Part shown: piece after piece, positions 45,161 through 57,482 of the stretch
Layout: every line of letters begins with the position of its first letter
Position numbering within the stretch: the first letter of the stretch is position 1
Origin: Kalaharituber pfeilii
Taxonomy: Eukaryota; Ascomycota; Pezizomycetes; Pezizales; Pezizaceae
Assembly (NCBI GenBank): GCA_015179045.1
Contig: WHUZ01000012.1
Location: forward strand, 868,001 to 932,000
Reading direction: 5' to 3'
Length of the DNA: 64,000 nt
Translations under genes and position numbers: made by a program
Notes under the pieces: generated by a model
Seen by the model: the letters and a program-made list of their open reading frames with translations, nothing else
Told to the model about the DNA's origin: nothing
Databases searched by the model: none

Positions 45161-47083
45161 TCACTCAAACTTCACCCTCTTACCCTCAAATTTCAGGCTG
45201 GCCTTTGCCTCCTTCTCCTTCCTCTTCGCCTCCCACGACGGATGCAGTGGCCCATTCAATTTATCGTTGTCTCTCTTCCTCTCTACCCCACCATCACCTC
45301 TTCCCCTTCCCACACCGCCCCTATCCCAACCTTTATCCCCCCAAATCCCATCTCCACCCCTACTCTTATCCCCACCAGGGCCTCTTCCCCTTCCCATCTC
45401 CCCCGTATCCCTCGTCCTCGCAGCTCCTAATCCCAACTTTATATGCCTCGCTTTTTCGCCAAACTTCTTTTCTGCCAGAGCCCGTCTCGCCTGCTGCCCC
45501 ATGCGATTCTTGCGCTCGGATTGCTTGTTTTTTGATAATTTGGAGTATCCGTGGTCGTCCGAGTCGGAGCCGGAGATGTAGCCGGTCATAAGGGTGGGGA
45601 GAAATGTGGAAGTGGTGGGGCGGCGGAAGGCGTTGGCGGTTTTTGTGGAGGCGGTTTTGGAGAGAGAAGGTGGAGCGGGGCTGGGAGAGGGAGAGGGGGA
45701 TTTCGATTTTGATTTTGATTTTGATTTTAGCTTTGGTTTACTGGTGCTGCTGGGTTCGGTCTTAGATTTCTCCTTTCCTTCGGGTTTTTTCGTTTTGAGC
45801 GGAAGCTTTGGCGTTTCAGATTCAGAGTCTGATTCCGCACTAGAGCCATCCTTATTGTCGTCTCCATCTTCCTCATCTGACCCCGGCGCAATGAACTTGT
45901 CCAATTTCTTTAGGATTTCCGCTTCCGACAGATCAACATCCTCTCCAACTTCTTTATCCTCTTCCTCCTCCTCCGCATCCTCTTCGTCATTGCCCTTTCC
46001 CTCCTCCTCCTCTTCATCACTAATATCAAAATCCCCCTCGTCTTCCTCACCGCTCCACTCATCGTCTGTACCGCGTGAGGGGTCAATAGTTCGTATGCTC
46101 AGTTTTCCAGGTGCCTTCTTCGTCGCCTTTTCCTCCTCACTACTGATATCATTTTCACCACCGGTATCATCATCTTTTATCCCATTCCACTCGCTGGCCT
46201 CCGTCTCACTTCCATCCTCTTCTTCTTCTTCATCACTTTCCCCACTGCCATTGTTCTTCTCTTTACCCTCTTCCTCCCCCCCCCTTCCTTTCCTTCCTCT
46301 CCAGAACCACCCTCGCCTTTGTCCTCCCTTTTTGTCTTCCCTGCTCCATCTCCCGGCACCACCAACTCCCTTATCATCTCCAAAACCTGCTTCATAGCCT
46401 CTTTCACCGGATTCGTGTTATATAGCATTGCAATGACGTTATTCCTTGCTGTAGCTCTTGGTGCTTTATCTTTCTCCTCTTCCTCTTTTTCTTTTCCGTC
46501 CTCTTTCATTGCGCCATTAGCGTCTGACTTCGTAGAGGCAAGTTTACAACTTGGCGGAAAGAACGGCGACATTGAGATCTGCTTTTGCTTGTTTACAGCT
46601 TTTAGAACGTGCGCCGACGCTAGCTCCGATAAATCCAGTTCCTGTACCCATTAACATCAGCCTTAATTTTCTAAATCCCACTTTCTGTTCGCTTCCCAAG
46701 GGAATAAGACTAGAATCAACCTTCAAAATTTCCAATTCGACCTCCAGCTTCCTTACCGTCCCCTCGCCCCCGCCACCACCCTTGCCCTCCCTCGCAGCTT
46801 TCAACTTCTTCCCTATCCGCTGTCTCTCGAACCCCTTCCCTGTTTTCAGCGCCCTCGCGACCAGCCTTTTCGTATAATGCACTTTTTGCTCAACGATCTG
46901 TTGCTGTCCGCAGATTGCGCGCGGAGGGAGGGTGGAGGGGTCAACGCTCAGGATGTCTCTAGGGACAGCATCTCCGGACTCGGCATCTGGGTCATCCGGG
47001 AGGTCGTTAGAAGAGAGGCGGGGATGCTTTATGCGGCGGTAGGGAAGGTGTGTGGTGGTGGTGGGAGTTTTGCGTTTGGGCAT
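45161..47083 (-). CDS. BUD22: Ribosome biogenesis protein Bud22, one frame break
   Basis: Bud22 is a nucleolar protein needed for 18S rRNA maturation. Exon 1 (47083-46721) starts MPKRKTPTTT and carries KVHYTKRLVARALKTGKGFE and RQRIGKKLKAAREGKGG. Exon 2 (46641-45161) begins ELDLSELASAHVLKAVNKQK. The frame then breaks at C9 (46276-46284, G9 in sense): one missing base turns an acidic middle region (SGESDEEEEEDGSETEASEW) out of frame. The downstream frame is intact and ends in the family signature LHPSWEAKRKEKEAKASLKF EGKRVKFE, written here in two parts. With the base restored the total is 614 residues. The start is divergent from RSM25, 593 bp away. Confidence 0.85.
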
Positions 47084-47676
47084 TTGAGGAGCGTCGAGAT
47101 ACACAAGCCCAGGGACGGAAGGGGAGTTTAGGAGCTGAAAAGGAGTTGGATCTGCATACAGGTCCAGTGTGTTGGTATTGCCGTATGGCATGCAGATCCA
47201 ATTGCAATTGGATGTTTTTTCGCTTGATCTTGAATATCTCCAAACCGACTACCTCAAACAGGGCTATTAGTCATAGATTGCATATGCTTCGTCCCTGACG
47301 CAATGTGCGATCTAATCTTATCGCATCTCATGCAGGTATCCCCACCCGAACCCATCCATCTTATCTTATCTCGCCCGCACAACCTCCGCTAAAAAATAGA
47401 AAATAATAGCTGCCGCAGCCGGTCCTCTGCTGTGCCCGCAAAGCGCCCGCAAAGCGCCCGAATTGACCGCGAGACTACGGGATTCGCCCTCAGCACGAGC
47501 TTGCGCCCGATTGTGGCCCCCTCGACTACAGTTACTGTACTGTAGCGATTCAGATAACTGCTTGTCAGCAATCCTCAATTTCTTCCGCCAATCCTCTAGT
47601 CAACCACAACCGACTTCCACCCCACCCCTCCCCCTCCCCCTCCTCCTCCACCTCCTGCCCGGACAACCCACCCACA
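47084..47676. promoter_or_regulatory. Divergent promoter region, BUD22 and RSM25
   Basis: Both flanking genes serve ribosome function (cytosolic rRNA processing and the mitochondrial small subunit). A repeat of GCAAAGCGCCC occurs twice near 47437-47458. No known motif was assigned. Confidence 0.4.
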
Positions 47677-48564
47677 ATGGGGCGCCAACTCCGCCCTCTC
47701 CGCGTGCACCAAATCGCCTCCAAGATGCTCGAGTCCGGGCGCCTGCAAGAGGAGCCCGCCTGGTACCGCGTTGTGGGTGCCATGCCACCCACCACCTCGC
47801 TCGTCCGACCTCTGCCCGTCCGCATGCGGCCCCTCCAACCAGTCAACACCAAGCGCGCGAAGAAGGCAAAGTCGAATACGTTCAGGCCACAGGAAATTGT
47901 ATATCCTGAGGACAAGCTACGGACACAATTCTACAAAGACCACCCGTGGGAGCTGGCGAGGCCGAGGGTCGTGCTCGAGAATGACGGGAACGATCACAAG
48001 AACTATGATTGGAGTCAGCTGAGGCAGCCGGGGAGGCAGTTGGATGGCGAAAGGTGGGTCCTCTGATATGGTCGTCTGGCATACATTCATTTCTTTGATC
48101 TTCATGCCGAACGGAGAAACCAATTCTTGTCCCCCGCGGCAAGATCCATCTCATACTAACCCCACCGCAACAGCGTTATCCAACACCAACTCTGGCTCCT
48201 CAACTCCAATCCCTATCTCACTACTCGCCAGGCCTACGATATCGCCCGCAAGAAATTCTACCAGCTGCGCTTGCAAGAGGACATCGAGCGGCGCATCGCA
48301 ACCGAGGAGGCCCTCGCCGTCGGCGCCGTCTTCGACAAATCGTACTTCGACATTGTATTTGAGCGCGAAGGACAGGTGCTCCAGGACTGGAAGACAAAGG
48401 CCGCGCAGGACCTTGCTCTCAGGAAGCACAAGAGGAACGCGGCGTACAGCAGCACGTCGTTAGGTGAGGACGCGGCGGCCCAGGTGGAAGGTGCGGCGGC
48501 GGAGGGCACGGAGACCGCGGAGACAGACGTGCCACCGGTAGCGGCGGCGGTAGCAGTGGGGTAG
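47677..48564 (+). CDS. RSM25: Mitochondrial ribosomal protein mS23 (Rsm25)
   Basis: Subunit of the mitochondrial small ribosomal subunit. Exons 47677-48053 and 48174-48564 give 255 residues. The N-terminus MGRQLRPLRVHQIASKMLES and the motif DHPWELARPRVVLENDGNDH are diagnostic of the fungal family. The splice gives LDGE|SVIQHQLWLLNS, in phase. The second exon contains the helical YDIARKKFYQLRLQEDIERR and a degenerate Ala/Glu-rich tail of about 40 residues. No intron consensus is unusual. Confidence 0.93.
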
Positions 48565-49338
48565 AGTTGGTATACGAAATTTATGTGTAAGTGCTCGTTG
48601 GCAAATTTCATTCCAAAGTACAAGAGTGCATATCGAAACGAAAATGAGCTTTAAAAACGGCATAAAATGGGGTTCATCTTTGTTTTTCTTTATTTTCTTC
48701 AAGGTTTTTTGTATATACATTTTTCAAATTTCCTTTTACATTCGTACAATTGTATACAGAAGCATTTACATAACCTCTTAGGTGTAGTATACTATTTTAT
48801 TTTATTTTTATTTTTTATTTTTTCGCTTTTTTAGATGGCCCCTTTCTTTTTTAATCATTCATCTTGTTTCTCATTAGCACATCGGGTTTTCTTAAAAAGG
48901 TCCGGTTGGGGTTCAGGTTCATTCATCTCTCCTCCCTTCCATCCACTTCATGTACAAAAAACAAAGGTTAGGAACTGGAAAACAAAATCAAAAAAAAAAA
49001 AAAAAAAAAAGCTGTCAAAACCATGGGTTTTTCAGCCTCGATAATGTATATATATAAAAGTAACTGAAAAAAAAAAAAAATACTAGTATGTATATATATC
49101 GTTTGTTTTCGATTGCTGATAAAAAGTCCACATCATCCAAAACATAAATAAATAACAATAGAAATATTTCACAAGACACTTTTTTACCGCTTGGATGGGT
49201 ACTAGGCTATTCTCTAAATTCAAAGCCTGTAATGATATGGTACTTTGCGCTCTTGAATGCAATTCTAGCTTCTGTATCACCCGTTACCCCCCTCCTTCCT
49301 CACATCTTTCCCAAATTCAAAAGTACAGTTACTTACTA
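48565..49338. other. Intergenic, A/T tracts, convergent 3' ends
   Basis: Contains T-rich (48785-48850) and A-rich (about 48989-49010 and 49066-49080) tracts. No gene is supported. Confidence 0.6.
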
Positions 49339-51384
49339 CTACCATGCCTCCCACTCCCTCTCCTCATCCGTCTTCTCCAAACAATACACCACCACGTTCC
49401 CCTTCCGGCGCTTATCCTCATGAACATGGCTATTAAAAAACCGATTACACGGCCTATACCTCGATCCATCCTCCCCCACCTCTTTGTTATCACCCACTCC
49501 CAAATATTCTTTAAGAACCTCCTGTTCCAGCACCTGAAAAAACACCAGTCTATCCGGCCACTGATACTTCGTCTCCTCTCTCATCCTTTTCAGCCTATTC
49601 CTCCCCTTCATTGGCGGCGTCGGGAAGTTCTCCCTCAAGAAGGTAATTGGGTTGAGATAGAACTGATCCGCCTCATCCAGATACACCTTCCTTTCCTCTT
49701 CCGATAGCCCAACAGGTGGCTCGCATGTCAATGCCCACATGTCCCGTCCTCTTGTATCCCTCACCTGTAATGAAGACATCCATGGTGTCGAGTGGCATGG
49801 CATCAGGAACCCCACACTCCGCCAATTTTCCTGGTCGCGACGAAGCCAGTTGACGACGTCGATGACGCCGCGTTGGTGCACCTGGGTTGTGTACCATGCA
49901 ATTGGCACGTTTAAGGCGATGAGGAAAACAACGAGCTTCTTGCGGGTAGAAGGGGAAATGCGGGAGACATTGTGGAGCGAGGAGGCTGTGAGGAGGAGGA
50001 AGATAGGGAGCAAGGGATACAGAAAGCGGAGTTCTTTGTGAGGGATGAGGGAGTAGATTAGGATCGTGGAGGCTGCGGCGAGGGAGAGCTGGAGGCGGGC
50101 AGAGAGGGAAGGGGAGAAAGTTTTGAATTTCTTCATTTGTGGGGGTGAGGAGGCGGATACGGGATCATTTTTCTTCTGTGCGGCAATGAGGGCGTGTACT
50201 TCGGAGTTGTGGATTAGTACGTCCCCGGCTTTTTCGAAGATGGACGAGATTTCGTGTATGGCGATGGGGGCGTAGAAGGTGAGGAGAAGGGGCAGGCCCT
50301 GGGTTAGGTAGTAGTGCCACGGGTTCCGGCCATAAAATACGGAGAGGGATTGAAGGAGGTTGAATTTGAGGAAGTTCCAGGGAGGGAAGGTCAGTGTGCC
50401 GTAGTAATTTTTGTCCAACAGTAAGTTCACCAAAATAGCTGTTACCCTATATATGCATCCATTCATTCATTAGCCCTCCGCATATCCATCATGACAACCC
50501 AAGAGTGTGTTTATGAGCATACCCTGTCTGAAAAGCCTCCGAAGCAACCATCAACTTCTCCTTCTTATTCGGCGCCCTGATCAACAGAAACGTCCCCAGG
50601 CACGCCCAAATCAACGCATTTGTCGGCCGCAGTATACACGCTATCGCGGCCAGTCCCAGCGCAAGTTTCAGTGTCCCCCGATTGAAATGTACCCCCGTCC
50701 TTGACGGCCACGGCCAGTAGTATAGCGCAATCACCGTCAGACTTGTTTCAAGACTATTGGAGAAGGTGCGAGTAGAGCAGAACCAGTGGAAGGCGCTTCC
50801 TAGGGAGAGAAATAGCTGTGGTAGCCTCCCCACCGTCATCCATCGTATTAGCTTGCATTCATCTCCATTTGTATCTGTACTTTCGGAGATTGGACGGGCG
50901 GCCCCATACCGTAGTCCATCCCGCTTCTTCACCTAAGATCTTGCCGCCCAGCTTATACGTATACACGTCCCCTGCCGCCGCAAACACCGCCTGTAGCAGC
51001 CTAGGCGCCACATTGAGCATCTCGCCTCTCGTCGCCTCATTCTTGACGCCGAGCGTATCCAGCACCCACACCGTCGTATTGTATAAGCCCGCGAACAGCA
51101 TTGGATGGGCTATGCTCCGTAGCTTCTCGCGCCATTCCTGGAGGACCACCGTCGCAATCCATTAGCAGCCTTCAAACGAAGATATCCAGCGTAACGCAAG
51201 CGGGACATACCCAAGTTACCCATCCTTCCCCAAAAGCAATCTTCCATGCCGGCTCCAGTGCCTGGTAATACTCATCCGGCTGAAAAAATGTTCGGATGCT
51301 AACTGCATTGATCACCCTAATGCTGAAGATAAACAGAAACAATAAATGCGCCGGTAGTACCGATTGCTGTTGTGGAGGTGCCAT
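49339..51384 (-). CDS. GPI10: GPI mannosyltransferase III (Gpi10 / PIG-B)
   Basis: This ER membrane enzyme of family GT22 adds the third mannose to the GPI anchor precursor. Four exons (51384-51211, 51137-50910, 50815-50523, 50446-49339) encode 600 residues. The luminal N-terminal motif is [15 protein letters not shown], with the conserved Asp-Glu. Further motifs are [17 protein letters not shown] in exon 3, and the GT22 signature [16 protein letters not shown] in exon 4. Multiple hydrophobic helices are spread along the chain. The C-terminal soluble part includes [13 protein letters not shown] and [15 protein letters not shown]. All introns are GT-AG and phases agree. The gene is expected to be essential for GPI-anchor assembly, as in yeast. 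Confidence 0.95.
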
Positions 51385-51766
51385 CTCCGCCGCCGATGGT
51401 TTGGTTGGGGCTGCTCACGTTCGTTGTCGTCGTCGTCGTTAAACTTAAGCTTTCAAGGGTTCAGGGGGGACAGTTGAATTTCATGTGAGGTGGTCTTTTG
51501 AAGCTTAGGTGTTACTGGTGAGGCTCTGGGTGACATCATTTGAAACGGAAACAAAGATGAATTTTTAATTTCTTTGTTACAGAAGAGCATGGATACAGAA
51601 ATTTGGTAATATATAGAAACTCGCTAGTAGTAGGGGCATTGCCGATTCTTGCTAATGTACATATTACATTTTCAAACCAAGTGCCGCAAAAAAACAGTGA
51701 GATACGCAAAAGAGCCTATGAACGCACAAAGAAATTCCAAAGAAAAACAATAACATGACACCTAAA
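51385..51766. other. Intergenic, GPI10 promoter and SPF45-like 3' flank
   Basis: A short GTCGTC-type repeat (about 51420-51440) follows the GPI10 start. Nothing else is supported. Confidence 0.5.
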
Positions 51767-53630
51767 TCAATCATAACGACCCTTTTCAAATTTTTCCCTG
51801 CTAAAGAACTTTGCTTCAATGGCATTGCCGTTAAAAAGCCGTCCTTCTAGCGCATTTACGGCCTAATGAATGAATAACCCATGTCAGCAACCGTAGCGCT
51901 AGTACAAGCAAAAGCAAGAAGATAACTTACCCTCAATGCACTAAGCTGGCTTGTAAACTGCACGAAGACTTTTGGCCCCTCTCCATCAACCTCATCACCT
52001 CCCGTATCGTGGATATATACCCTCTCCACCCTTCCGTACTTGTCACCACATTCCTCCCCAATCTCCTGCCTCAATTCGCCACTTGCAATCTCTTCCCTAG
52101 CAATCCCCCTTAACATGCCCCTCAACACGACAACCTCCGTCATCTTCCCAAATTTCCCTTCATCGTCGTTCTTTCTCTTGTTTTGGTCGATGACCTTTCC
52201 ACGACCAGCTTCCTCCTTCTTCTTCGAGGCGACCATTTGTAGAGGTTTAACAATACCAGATCCATCAGCGCCAAGTCCAGTTCCCTTAGTCCAACCATAT
52301 TTAGCGAGCAATCGGTATGCAAAACCTTGCTGCCCTGGTCTGAGAGATCGAGGCGCATCATTTTCAATTTCTGTACCGCTCCCTCCCTCTTCGTCTTGTT
52401 TTTCTTCCTCTGATGGTCCAGTGGGCTGTGGGCTGGATGTTGACATAACAGGCCTCTGATACATGACTGGAGCACGCGAGATTGTAGCACTTGGGCCAGG
52501 CTCCGCTGTAATTCGTGAGGTTGGCGATCCAGGAGGACGATTGTTTGGATGTTCGGGGCTTGCAGCTTCGGGTTCTTGGGGTGGTGGAGGTGGAGGCGGT
52601 GGAGGATATTGACCATGCGCTGCCATCTGGCTAAGTCGCACCCGCCTTGCGTACGCATCTTCTCCAGTCTCATCATCAGGTATGCCGACTGGCGCTGACG
52701 GGGGCGGTGGCGGTACAAAATTGAAATTTGGAGGAGCAAACTGGTCTATACCGCTGTCAGCTTCAATTTCAACAAGATAGGACCATGCGGGAACGTACTA
52801 CCCAACGCAGGACGATAATCCTCATCGCTATCCTCGTCATCAGACCTTGCCATTCTGTTTCTGCTTCCATATAGCCGTTCCCTCCACTCCTCCATTTCGC
52901 GAATCTTTTCGTCCCCATCTCGATACTCCTCGTAATTATTTGGTCTTGCTGGGTCGTAAATATCATCCCAATCCACAGGTTCATACTCAGCCTCCTTATT
53001 CTTTCTTCTCTTCTTCCGGCGGCGGTCTCTTTCCTTTTCTTTCGAAGCGTAGAACCCGTTGACATCGTCATCAGAGTTGCCTGTATGAGCCCAATCATTG
53101 AGTGTTGTCTTTACAACTGGCCTTGCTGGTTCCACAATAGCAGTTGAAGAGGTCGCCGTCGTCGACGCTGTTGCTGTGCTAGTATTGGCATTTGCTGTCA
53201 CAGCCCCAACCGGTTTCATCGCAATCTTTGCCTTTGGTTTCGGTTGGTTGACTTGCGGTCTCTTTGTAGGTTGGAATCGCAGCGCAGCTGTAACATGTAC
53301 AAAAATACACCCAAATTGCCCCTCAAGGTCATTGAGGAGAATAGAGCGGGAAGCAGTTCGTGAGCCATTTGAATCGTCTTAAAAACGTGTTACGAAAAAA
53401 AAAAAGGAAAAGCAAGAGGGCAGCAGTAGTTAGCTACCAGCATTGAGCTTCTTTTGAGCAACGGCAGAAGCGCTTTCATCTTGGGCCGACGAGGACTCAG
53501 CGGAGGATTGCTTGAAGACGACTGGCGCGCGTGAAATGGAGGTTGACGAGCCTGCGTTCGAGGATGGTTCAAGAAGATTGGCGTATAGCGATAGCCCGGT
53601 ACGGGGCTGAGAATTCGATGAGCCCGACAT
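51767..53630 (-). CDS. RBM17: Splicing factor 45-like protein (G-patch plus UHM-type RRM)
   Basis: Four exons (53630-53438, 53287-52802, 52745-51931, 51862-51767) encode 529 residues. The N-terminus MSGSSNSQPRTGLSLYANLL and the segment ALRFQPTKRPQ match SPF45 proteins. A charged region with YEPVDWDDIYDPARPNNYEE follows. The G-patch is GFAYRLLAKYGWTKGTGLGA, from about residue 367. The C-terminal RRM spans about 430-525 (EVVVLRGMLRG to FFSREKFEKGRYD). It ends with GRLFNGN, the R-x-F loop of a U2AF-homology motif, which binds ULM peptides of SF3B1 and U2AF. The protein is expected to act in 3' splice-site choice. The exon 3 acceptor was placed at TATAG|ACCAG to keep phase. Confidence 0.9.
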
Positions 53631-54144
53631 GACGTGGGGAGGCAGGAGTGGTAGCAGCAGCGTACGTAGATCGGCGGGCGTTACTGTCCTGGGGCGGCCG
53701 TGGACTCAGTAAATAGGCGGGGGGGTTGCGCACGCTCAAGCGAAGCAAGAGCGAAGAAGGATTGTGAAGAGATGCTGCAGATGCTGGGGACGCTGAGCTG
53801 GGGGCATCGCGGTACTAGTGGCCGCTGCTTGGCGCTGCTCACGTGCGCGCGTTGCAACGTTTCGGTCTTGGCGGGATGAGGCGGGAGCTTGCAGCAGCTC
53901 AGGAACCACAATCCAGGTATTCAAATATACCACATACGCAACACAGCGCTCGCCAGCGAGCTCACGACCTGCTTATCCGCCCCCCAAGGATACCATCGGA
54001 ACAGCCGCCAATACGTTTGACACATACAGACGGCATTGCCAACCCCACGGCGACCGTCAGACACAGTACGTTACAGCATATAAAGGCCACATTTTGACTA
54101 TCGATCCAGCTTGACCTTCCACCGGAGCTTTAACTCTTCTGAGG
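53631..54144. promoter_or_regulatory. Divergent promoter, SPF45-like and YIP1
   Basis: About 510 bp separate the start codons. Several short open frames overlap without recognisable domains. No motif was assigned. Confidence 0.4.
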
Positions 54145-55086
54145 ATGTCTCAGTTCTTCCCCCCACCCCACCAGGGCTATGGTGCCCCCTCGGCTCAAAA
54201 TCTCCAGTTCTACCCGTCGACCTACGGGGATGGGCGAGTATCGGGGCAGACCACTCCCCACCAGTCTGCATATGGGGCCTATCCAGGCGCAACAGGCCTG
54301 ATGGGGCATATCCATGCTGGGACAGGCGCAATGGGGGGTGCAATGGGAGGTGCGCCTGGTGTACGGGGCCCTTTGGCCACGGGGTGGATGGCGGCGTTTG
54401 GGACGAGTGGTTATGAGGATGAACCGCCGCTGCTGGAGGAGCTAGGGATTAATTTCTCTCATATAAAAATGAAGGTTAATGACATCTATAAAAGGATGCG
54501 GCTTGAGCGAGTGGGATGCTAATGCAGCACTGGTAGACCCTGACTGTATTAAACCCTCTTGCAGCTGTGGATCAGAACATCATGGACGACAGCGACCTCG
54601 CCGGACCAATATTATTTTGTCTGCTCTTTGCTACCTTCCTCCTCCTCGTATGTCTCCCCGGTGCCCACTGTTTTACCTCTATATACTTACCAATTTCGTA
54701 CTTTGTAGTCCGGCAAAGTCCACTTCGGCTACACCTACGGCGTCGCCCTCCTCGGGTCCATCTCGCTCCACCTTATCCTCAACCTCATGTCTCACCCCGG
54801 CCACAGCACTAATTACATCCGCAGCGCCTCAGTCCTCGGCTACTGTCTTCTGCCCCTTGTCATCACGTCCGCCATCGGCGTCTTCATCTCCATGGACGGG
54901 ACACTAGGCTATGTGTTGAGCGCCGCCGCTATTACGTGGTGCACATACTCCTCAAGCAGCATGTTTGTCGCGGTGTTGAGAGTAAGCGACGTGAGATGGC
55001 TTGTGGCGTATCCGCTTGGTCTGTTTTATAGCGTGTTTGGGATTATGGCGATATTTGGAGGAAAGTTACAGGGCGGGAAGGCATGA
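54145..55086 (+). CDS. YIP1: Golgi/ER membrane protein Yip1 (YIPF5-like)
   Basis: Yip1 acts in ER-to-Golgi vesicle traffic and binds Rab GTPases. Three exons (54145-54474, 54537-54647, 54709-55086) encode 272 residues. The cytosolic N-terminus is Pro/Gly/Gln-rich and ends in [23 protein letters not shown] sequence (here [15 protein letters not shown]). Exon 2 gives [20 protein letters not shown] and the DLAGP motif. Exon 3 encodes four or five transmembrane helices, including [36 protein letters not shown] and [15 protein letters not shown]. The family usually has 240-340 residues. All introns are GT-AG and short. Confidence 0.94.
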
Positions 55087-55546
55087 TTGATCGATCGGTT
55101 AGATATGTAACATGATGACTTCTCCATCTCTGTTGGTTGACTGTTATTAGGGACAAATGCTATAATTCGATGCTGGCTTATAAGTTTGGAGTTTGTTAGT
55201 TTCAAGATAAAGAAAATTAATATGACTTGATGTATATGCATGTATGAAGATTGGTATTATCATCCAGATATCGTGATAATGAGAATGAAATTGAAAAGGA
55301 AAAAAGCTGAACCAAAAGAGGATGTAGTTGTCCTCTCTCGCACTTCGCCTTTGTCTATAAAACTATGTGATATATATACATACTCGCAGTAACACACCAT
55401 CAATGAATGCATCACGGTTTAATGGAATTGTGCTCGCTTGCTTGCTTGCTTTTCCACCATTGAGTTCTCTACATGCATCCAGCATTTCCACCGCCTTTCT
55501 AGACCTTTCTTGCCAAGGCCAACGAGACGAACCGTCAAGGAATCTA
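55087..55546. other. Convergent intergenic region, YIP1 and QCR7
   Basis: AT-rich 3' flanks; no gene is supported. Confidence 0.5.
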
Positions 55547-56134
55547 TCACTTAGACCTCACCAGGGCGTCCAAATCCTGTCTTTCACGCTGCTCGCGTAG
55601 AATCTCTTCGATGTACGGCTGGAGGTATGGGACGTCCTGTAGTTGATCGTTAGTATGGCTCGGCAATTGATGAAGGTGAGGAAGACAAAGGAACATACAT
55701 CCTCAGGCTTTGTTTGTTCGTGCTGGGGCAACTGCGACTGGGTCAACGAGCACTGGAAAGTTACCACGCGGTTAGTTACTCTACCCAGCGTTTTTCTACC
55801 CATGTTGTCTTTTGCGATGGGATGCGCACCTGCATGGCCCGCCTCATCCTGTAGACTCTGTCGTAGGCGACCTTTGGAGGAAGCCTCTTGAGTGCCTGCT
55901 GCACAACGTCGCTCTCCTCGCTAATAAGATCGTCGCCGCTGTTTCGCAAAATAAAAGTAATTAGAAGAAATTTCAGATGTGGATAAAGCTTCGAAAATAC
56001 AAGTTGAGGAACAGGTCGTACACGAGGCCGATCTTTCTGTATCCGGCGAGGTCCTTGTACTTCTCACGTATGGCGGAGCCGGTCGGGGTCGACCAGACCT
56101 TGCGGAGGAGGCTGCGCACGGGAGCGAGAGACAT
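55547..56134 (-). CDS. QCR7: Cytochrome bc1 complex subunit 7 (Qcr7)
   Basis: Qcr7 is a 14-kDa matrix-side subunit of respiratory complex III. Four exons (56134-56001, 55938-55830, 55752-55699, 55636-55547) join to 128 residues, against 127 in yeast. The product reads MSLAPVRSLLRKVWSTPTGS, GYRKIGLVYDLFLNFGDDLI, SESDVVQQALKRLPP-like sequence (here SEESDVVQQALKRLPPKVAY), CSLTQSQLPQHEQTKPEDD and VPYLQPYIEEILREQ. All junctions keep phase with GT-AG introns. BCS1, 47 kb away, serves the same complex. No targeting presequence is expected for this subunit. Confidence 0.95.
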
Positions 56135-56450
56135 GGTGGGTGGGGGCGTGGGGAGATACTTGGAGAATGAGGCTGGGGAGGAGGCGGGAGGGGGGGGGGT
56201 TGTGCCACTACGAGGGGTGAGCTTGACGTGGTTGTATGGAGCAGCAGTGGGGAAGTTTTGCGGAGCCGGGAGTTGCGCTACGTAAATACCAGAAGTGTTT
56301 GCTCCGGGGGTCTATGGGGGGGTGGTAGTATTTAGTAAAGCTGCAAAGCGCCGGCTGTGATTGGGCAATTCACGGGACACGCAGCGCAGCGCCACAGCAG
56401 CAGCAGGCAAAGTGGCGGCACAGACCGGCAGCCACGGGCGCCGGGCTGAT

Positions 56451-56490
56451 CGGAGCCTGGTTTGGCGGAAGAAGCTTGCCCCGCAATGGG
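56451..56490. repeat. Left direct repeat of the HNH island
   Basis: CGGAGCCTGGTTTGGCGGAA is followed by GAAGCTTGCCCCGCAATGGG (56471-56490). The same 20-base string returns exactly at 58995-59014, with similar preceding sequence. The two copies are direct and 2.5 kb apart. Confidence 0.8.
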
Positions 56491-56524
56491 TTTCACCCAC
56501 GCTCACCTCCAAATATCGCTCGTT

Positions 56525-57482
56525 ATGTCTGCAAATCGTTCAGCAGGCAGACACGTGCATATCTATGATGCCAACGACACTGAGACTGTCCTAGGGCCTT
56601 CTTCTGACGAGGGGTGTAACGCAGGCTAATTTTTATTCAATGGTGGAGATATTTCTCTTCTTTAACGAGCCTTATTATTTGCGTAAAGAAGATGGGACAG
56701 AGGTTCAGCGGGATGAGCAGGCATTGACGTGTGGTAACTATTACGTTGTAACGAGCGGTAAGTTCGTTCCATAGCTCCATTTTTGAGCGGGGGTACTGAC
56801 TCGGAATATGTTCCATAACTGTCAACGAGGAGCCATGGTTGGTCCGTACAGTTTCGGTTTGTAGTGGAACCCGGGTAGCTGAGTTCCGCGATGCTGTTCG
56901 AGAGCGCGATCAAAGATGTGTGATTACAGGACAGAGATATGTCAGTGCTCGCGGTTCTTGGGCTGGCTTCCAGGCAGCACATATATTTCCACCAGCGTAT
57001 GAGGGTCACTGGATTGAAAAGGATTACGGGCGTTGGATTACAATTCCACCTGGTACTGGAGGGTCAATTAACTCAGTACAAAATGGTTTATTATTGAGGG
57101 CGGATATTCATATTTTGTTTGACAGTTATGACGTGTCGATTAACCCTGACGTATGAATACGAAATTTTTTTTTTTATAAAGTGTTCTGCTAATATTTAGT
57201 TAGGACAATAATAAAATTGTTTGCTTCGACAATGATAGTCATGGAATAGCTGGAGAATACGTTGAGTTTGGAGGTGATGAGAGAGGACCAGCTATTGAAC
57301 TTCTACGTTGGCACTTCAGACAGGCGGTACTAGCTAACATGAGGGGAGCTGGGGAACCTGTGTTCGAGACTGATTTCCCACCGGGTTCGGATGTTATGGG
57401 TCAAATAATACAGGGTCCTATGGCTGCGGAACGTATGGAATTTGAGTTGTTTAGTCGGATGGCTGGTTTAAGTTCACCTTGA
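56525..57482 (+). pseudogene. HNH-nuclease domain gene with disturbed frame
   Basis: A fungal HNH_2-type nuclease gene. The first part reads MSANRSAGRHVHIYDANDTE and VLG, then continues in another frame as LLLTRGVTQANFYSMVEIF and NYYVVTSG (to 56757). A second part contains EPWLVRTVS (from about 56827), CVITGQ and the HNH core: FQAAHIFPPAYEGHW, SINSVQNGLLLRADIHILFD (to 57150). A 53-bp intron leads to the last exon 57204-57482 (DNNKIVCFDNDSHGIAGEYV to AGLSSP). The catalytic residues appear intact. However, the frame at about 56600 is broken and the junction near 56757-56827 cannot be spliced in phase. It may be recently dead, or the break may be a sequencing error. Function in the family is unknown. 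Confidence 0.7.
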
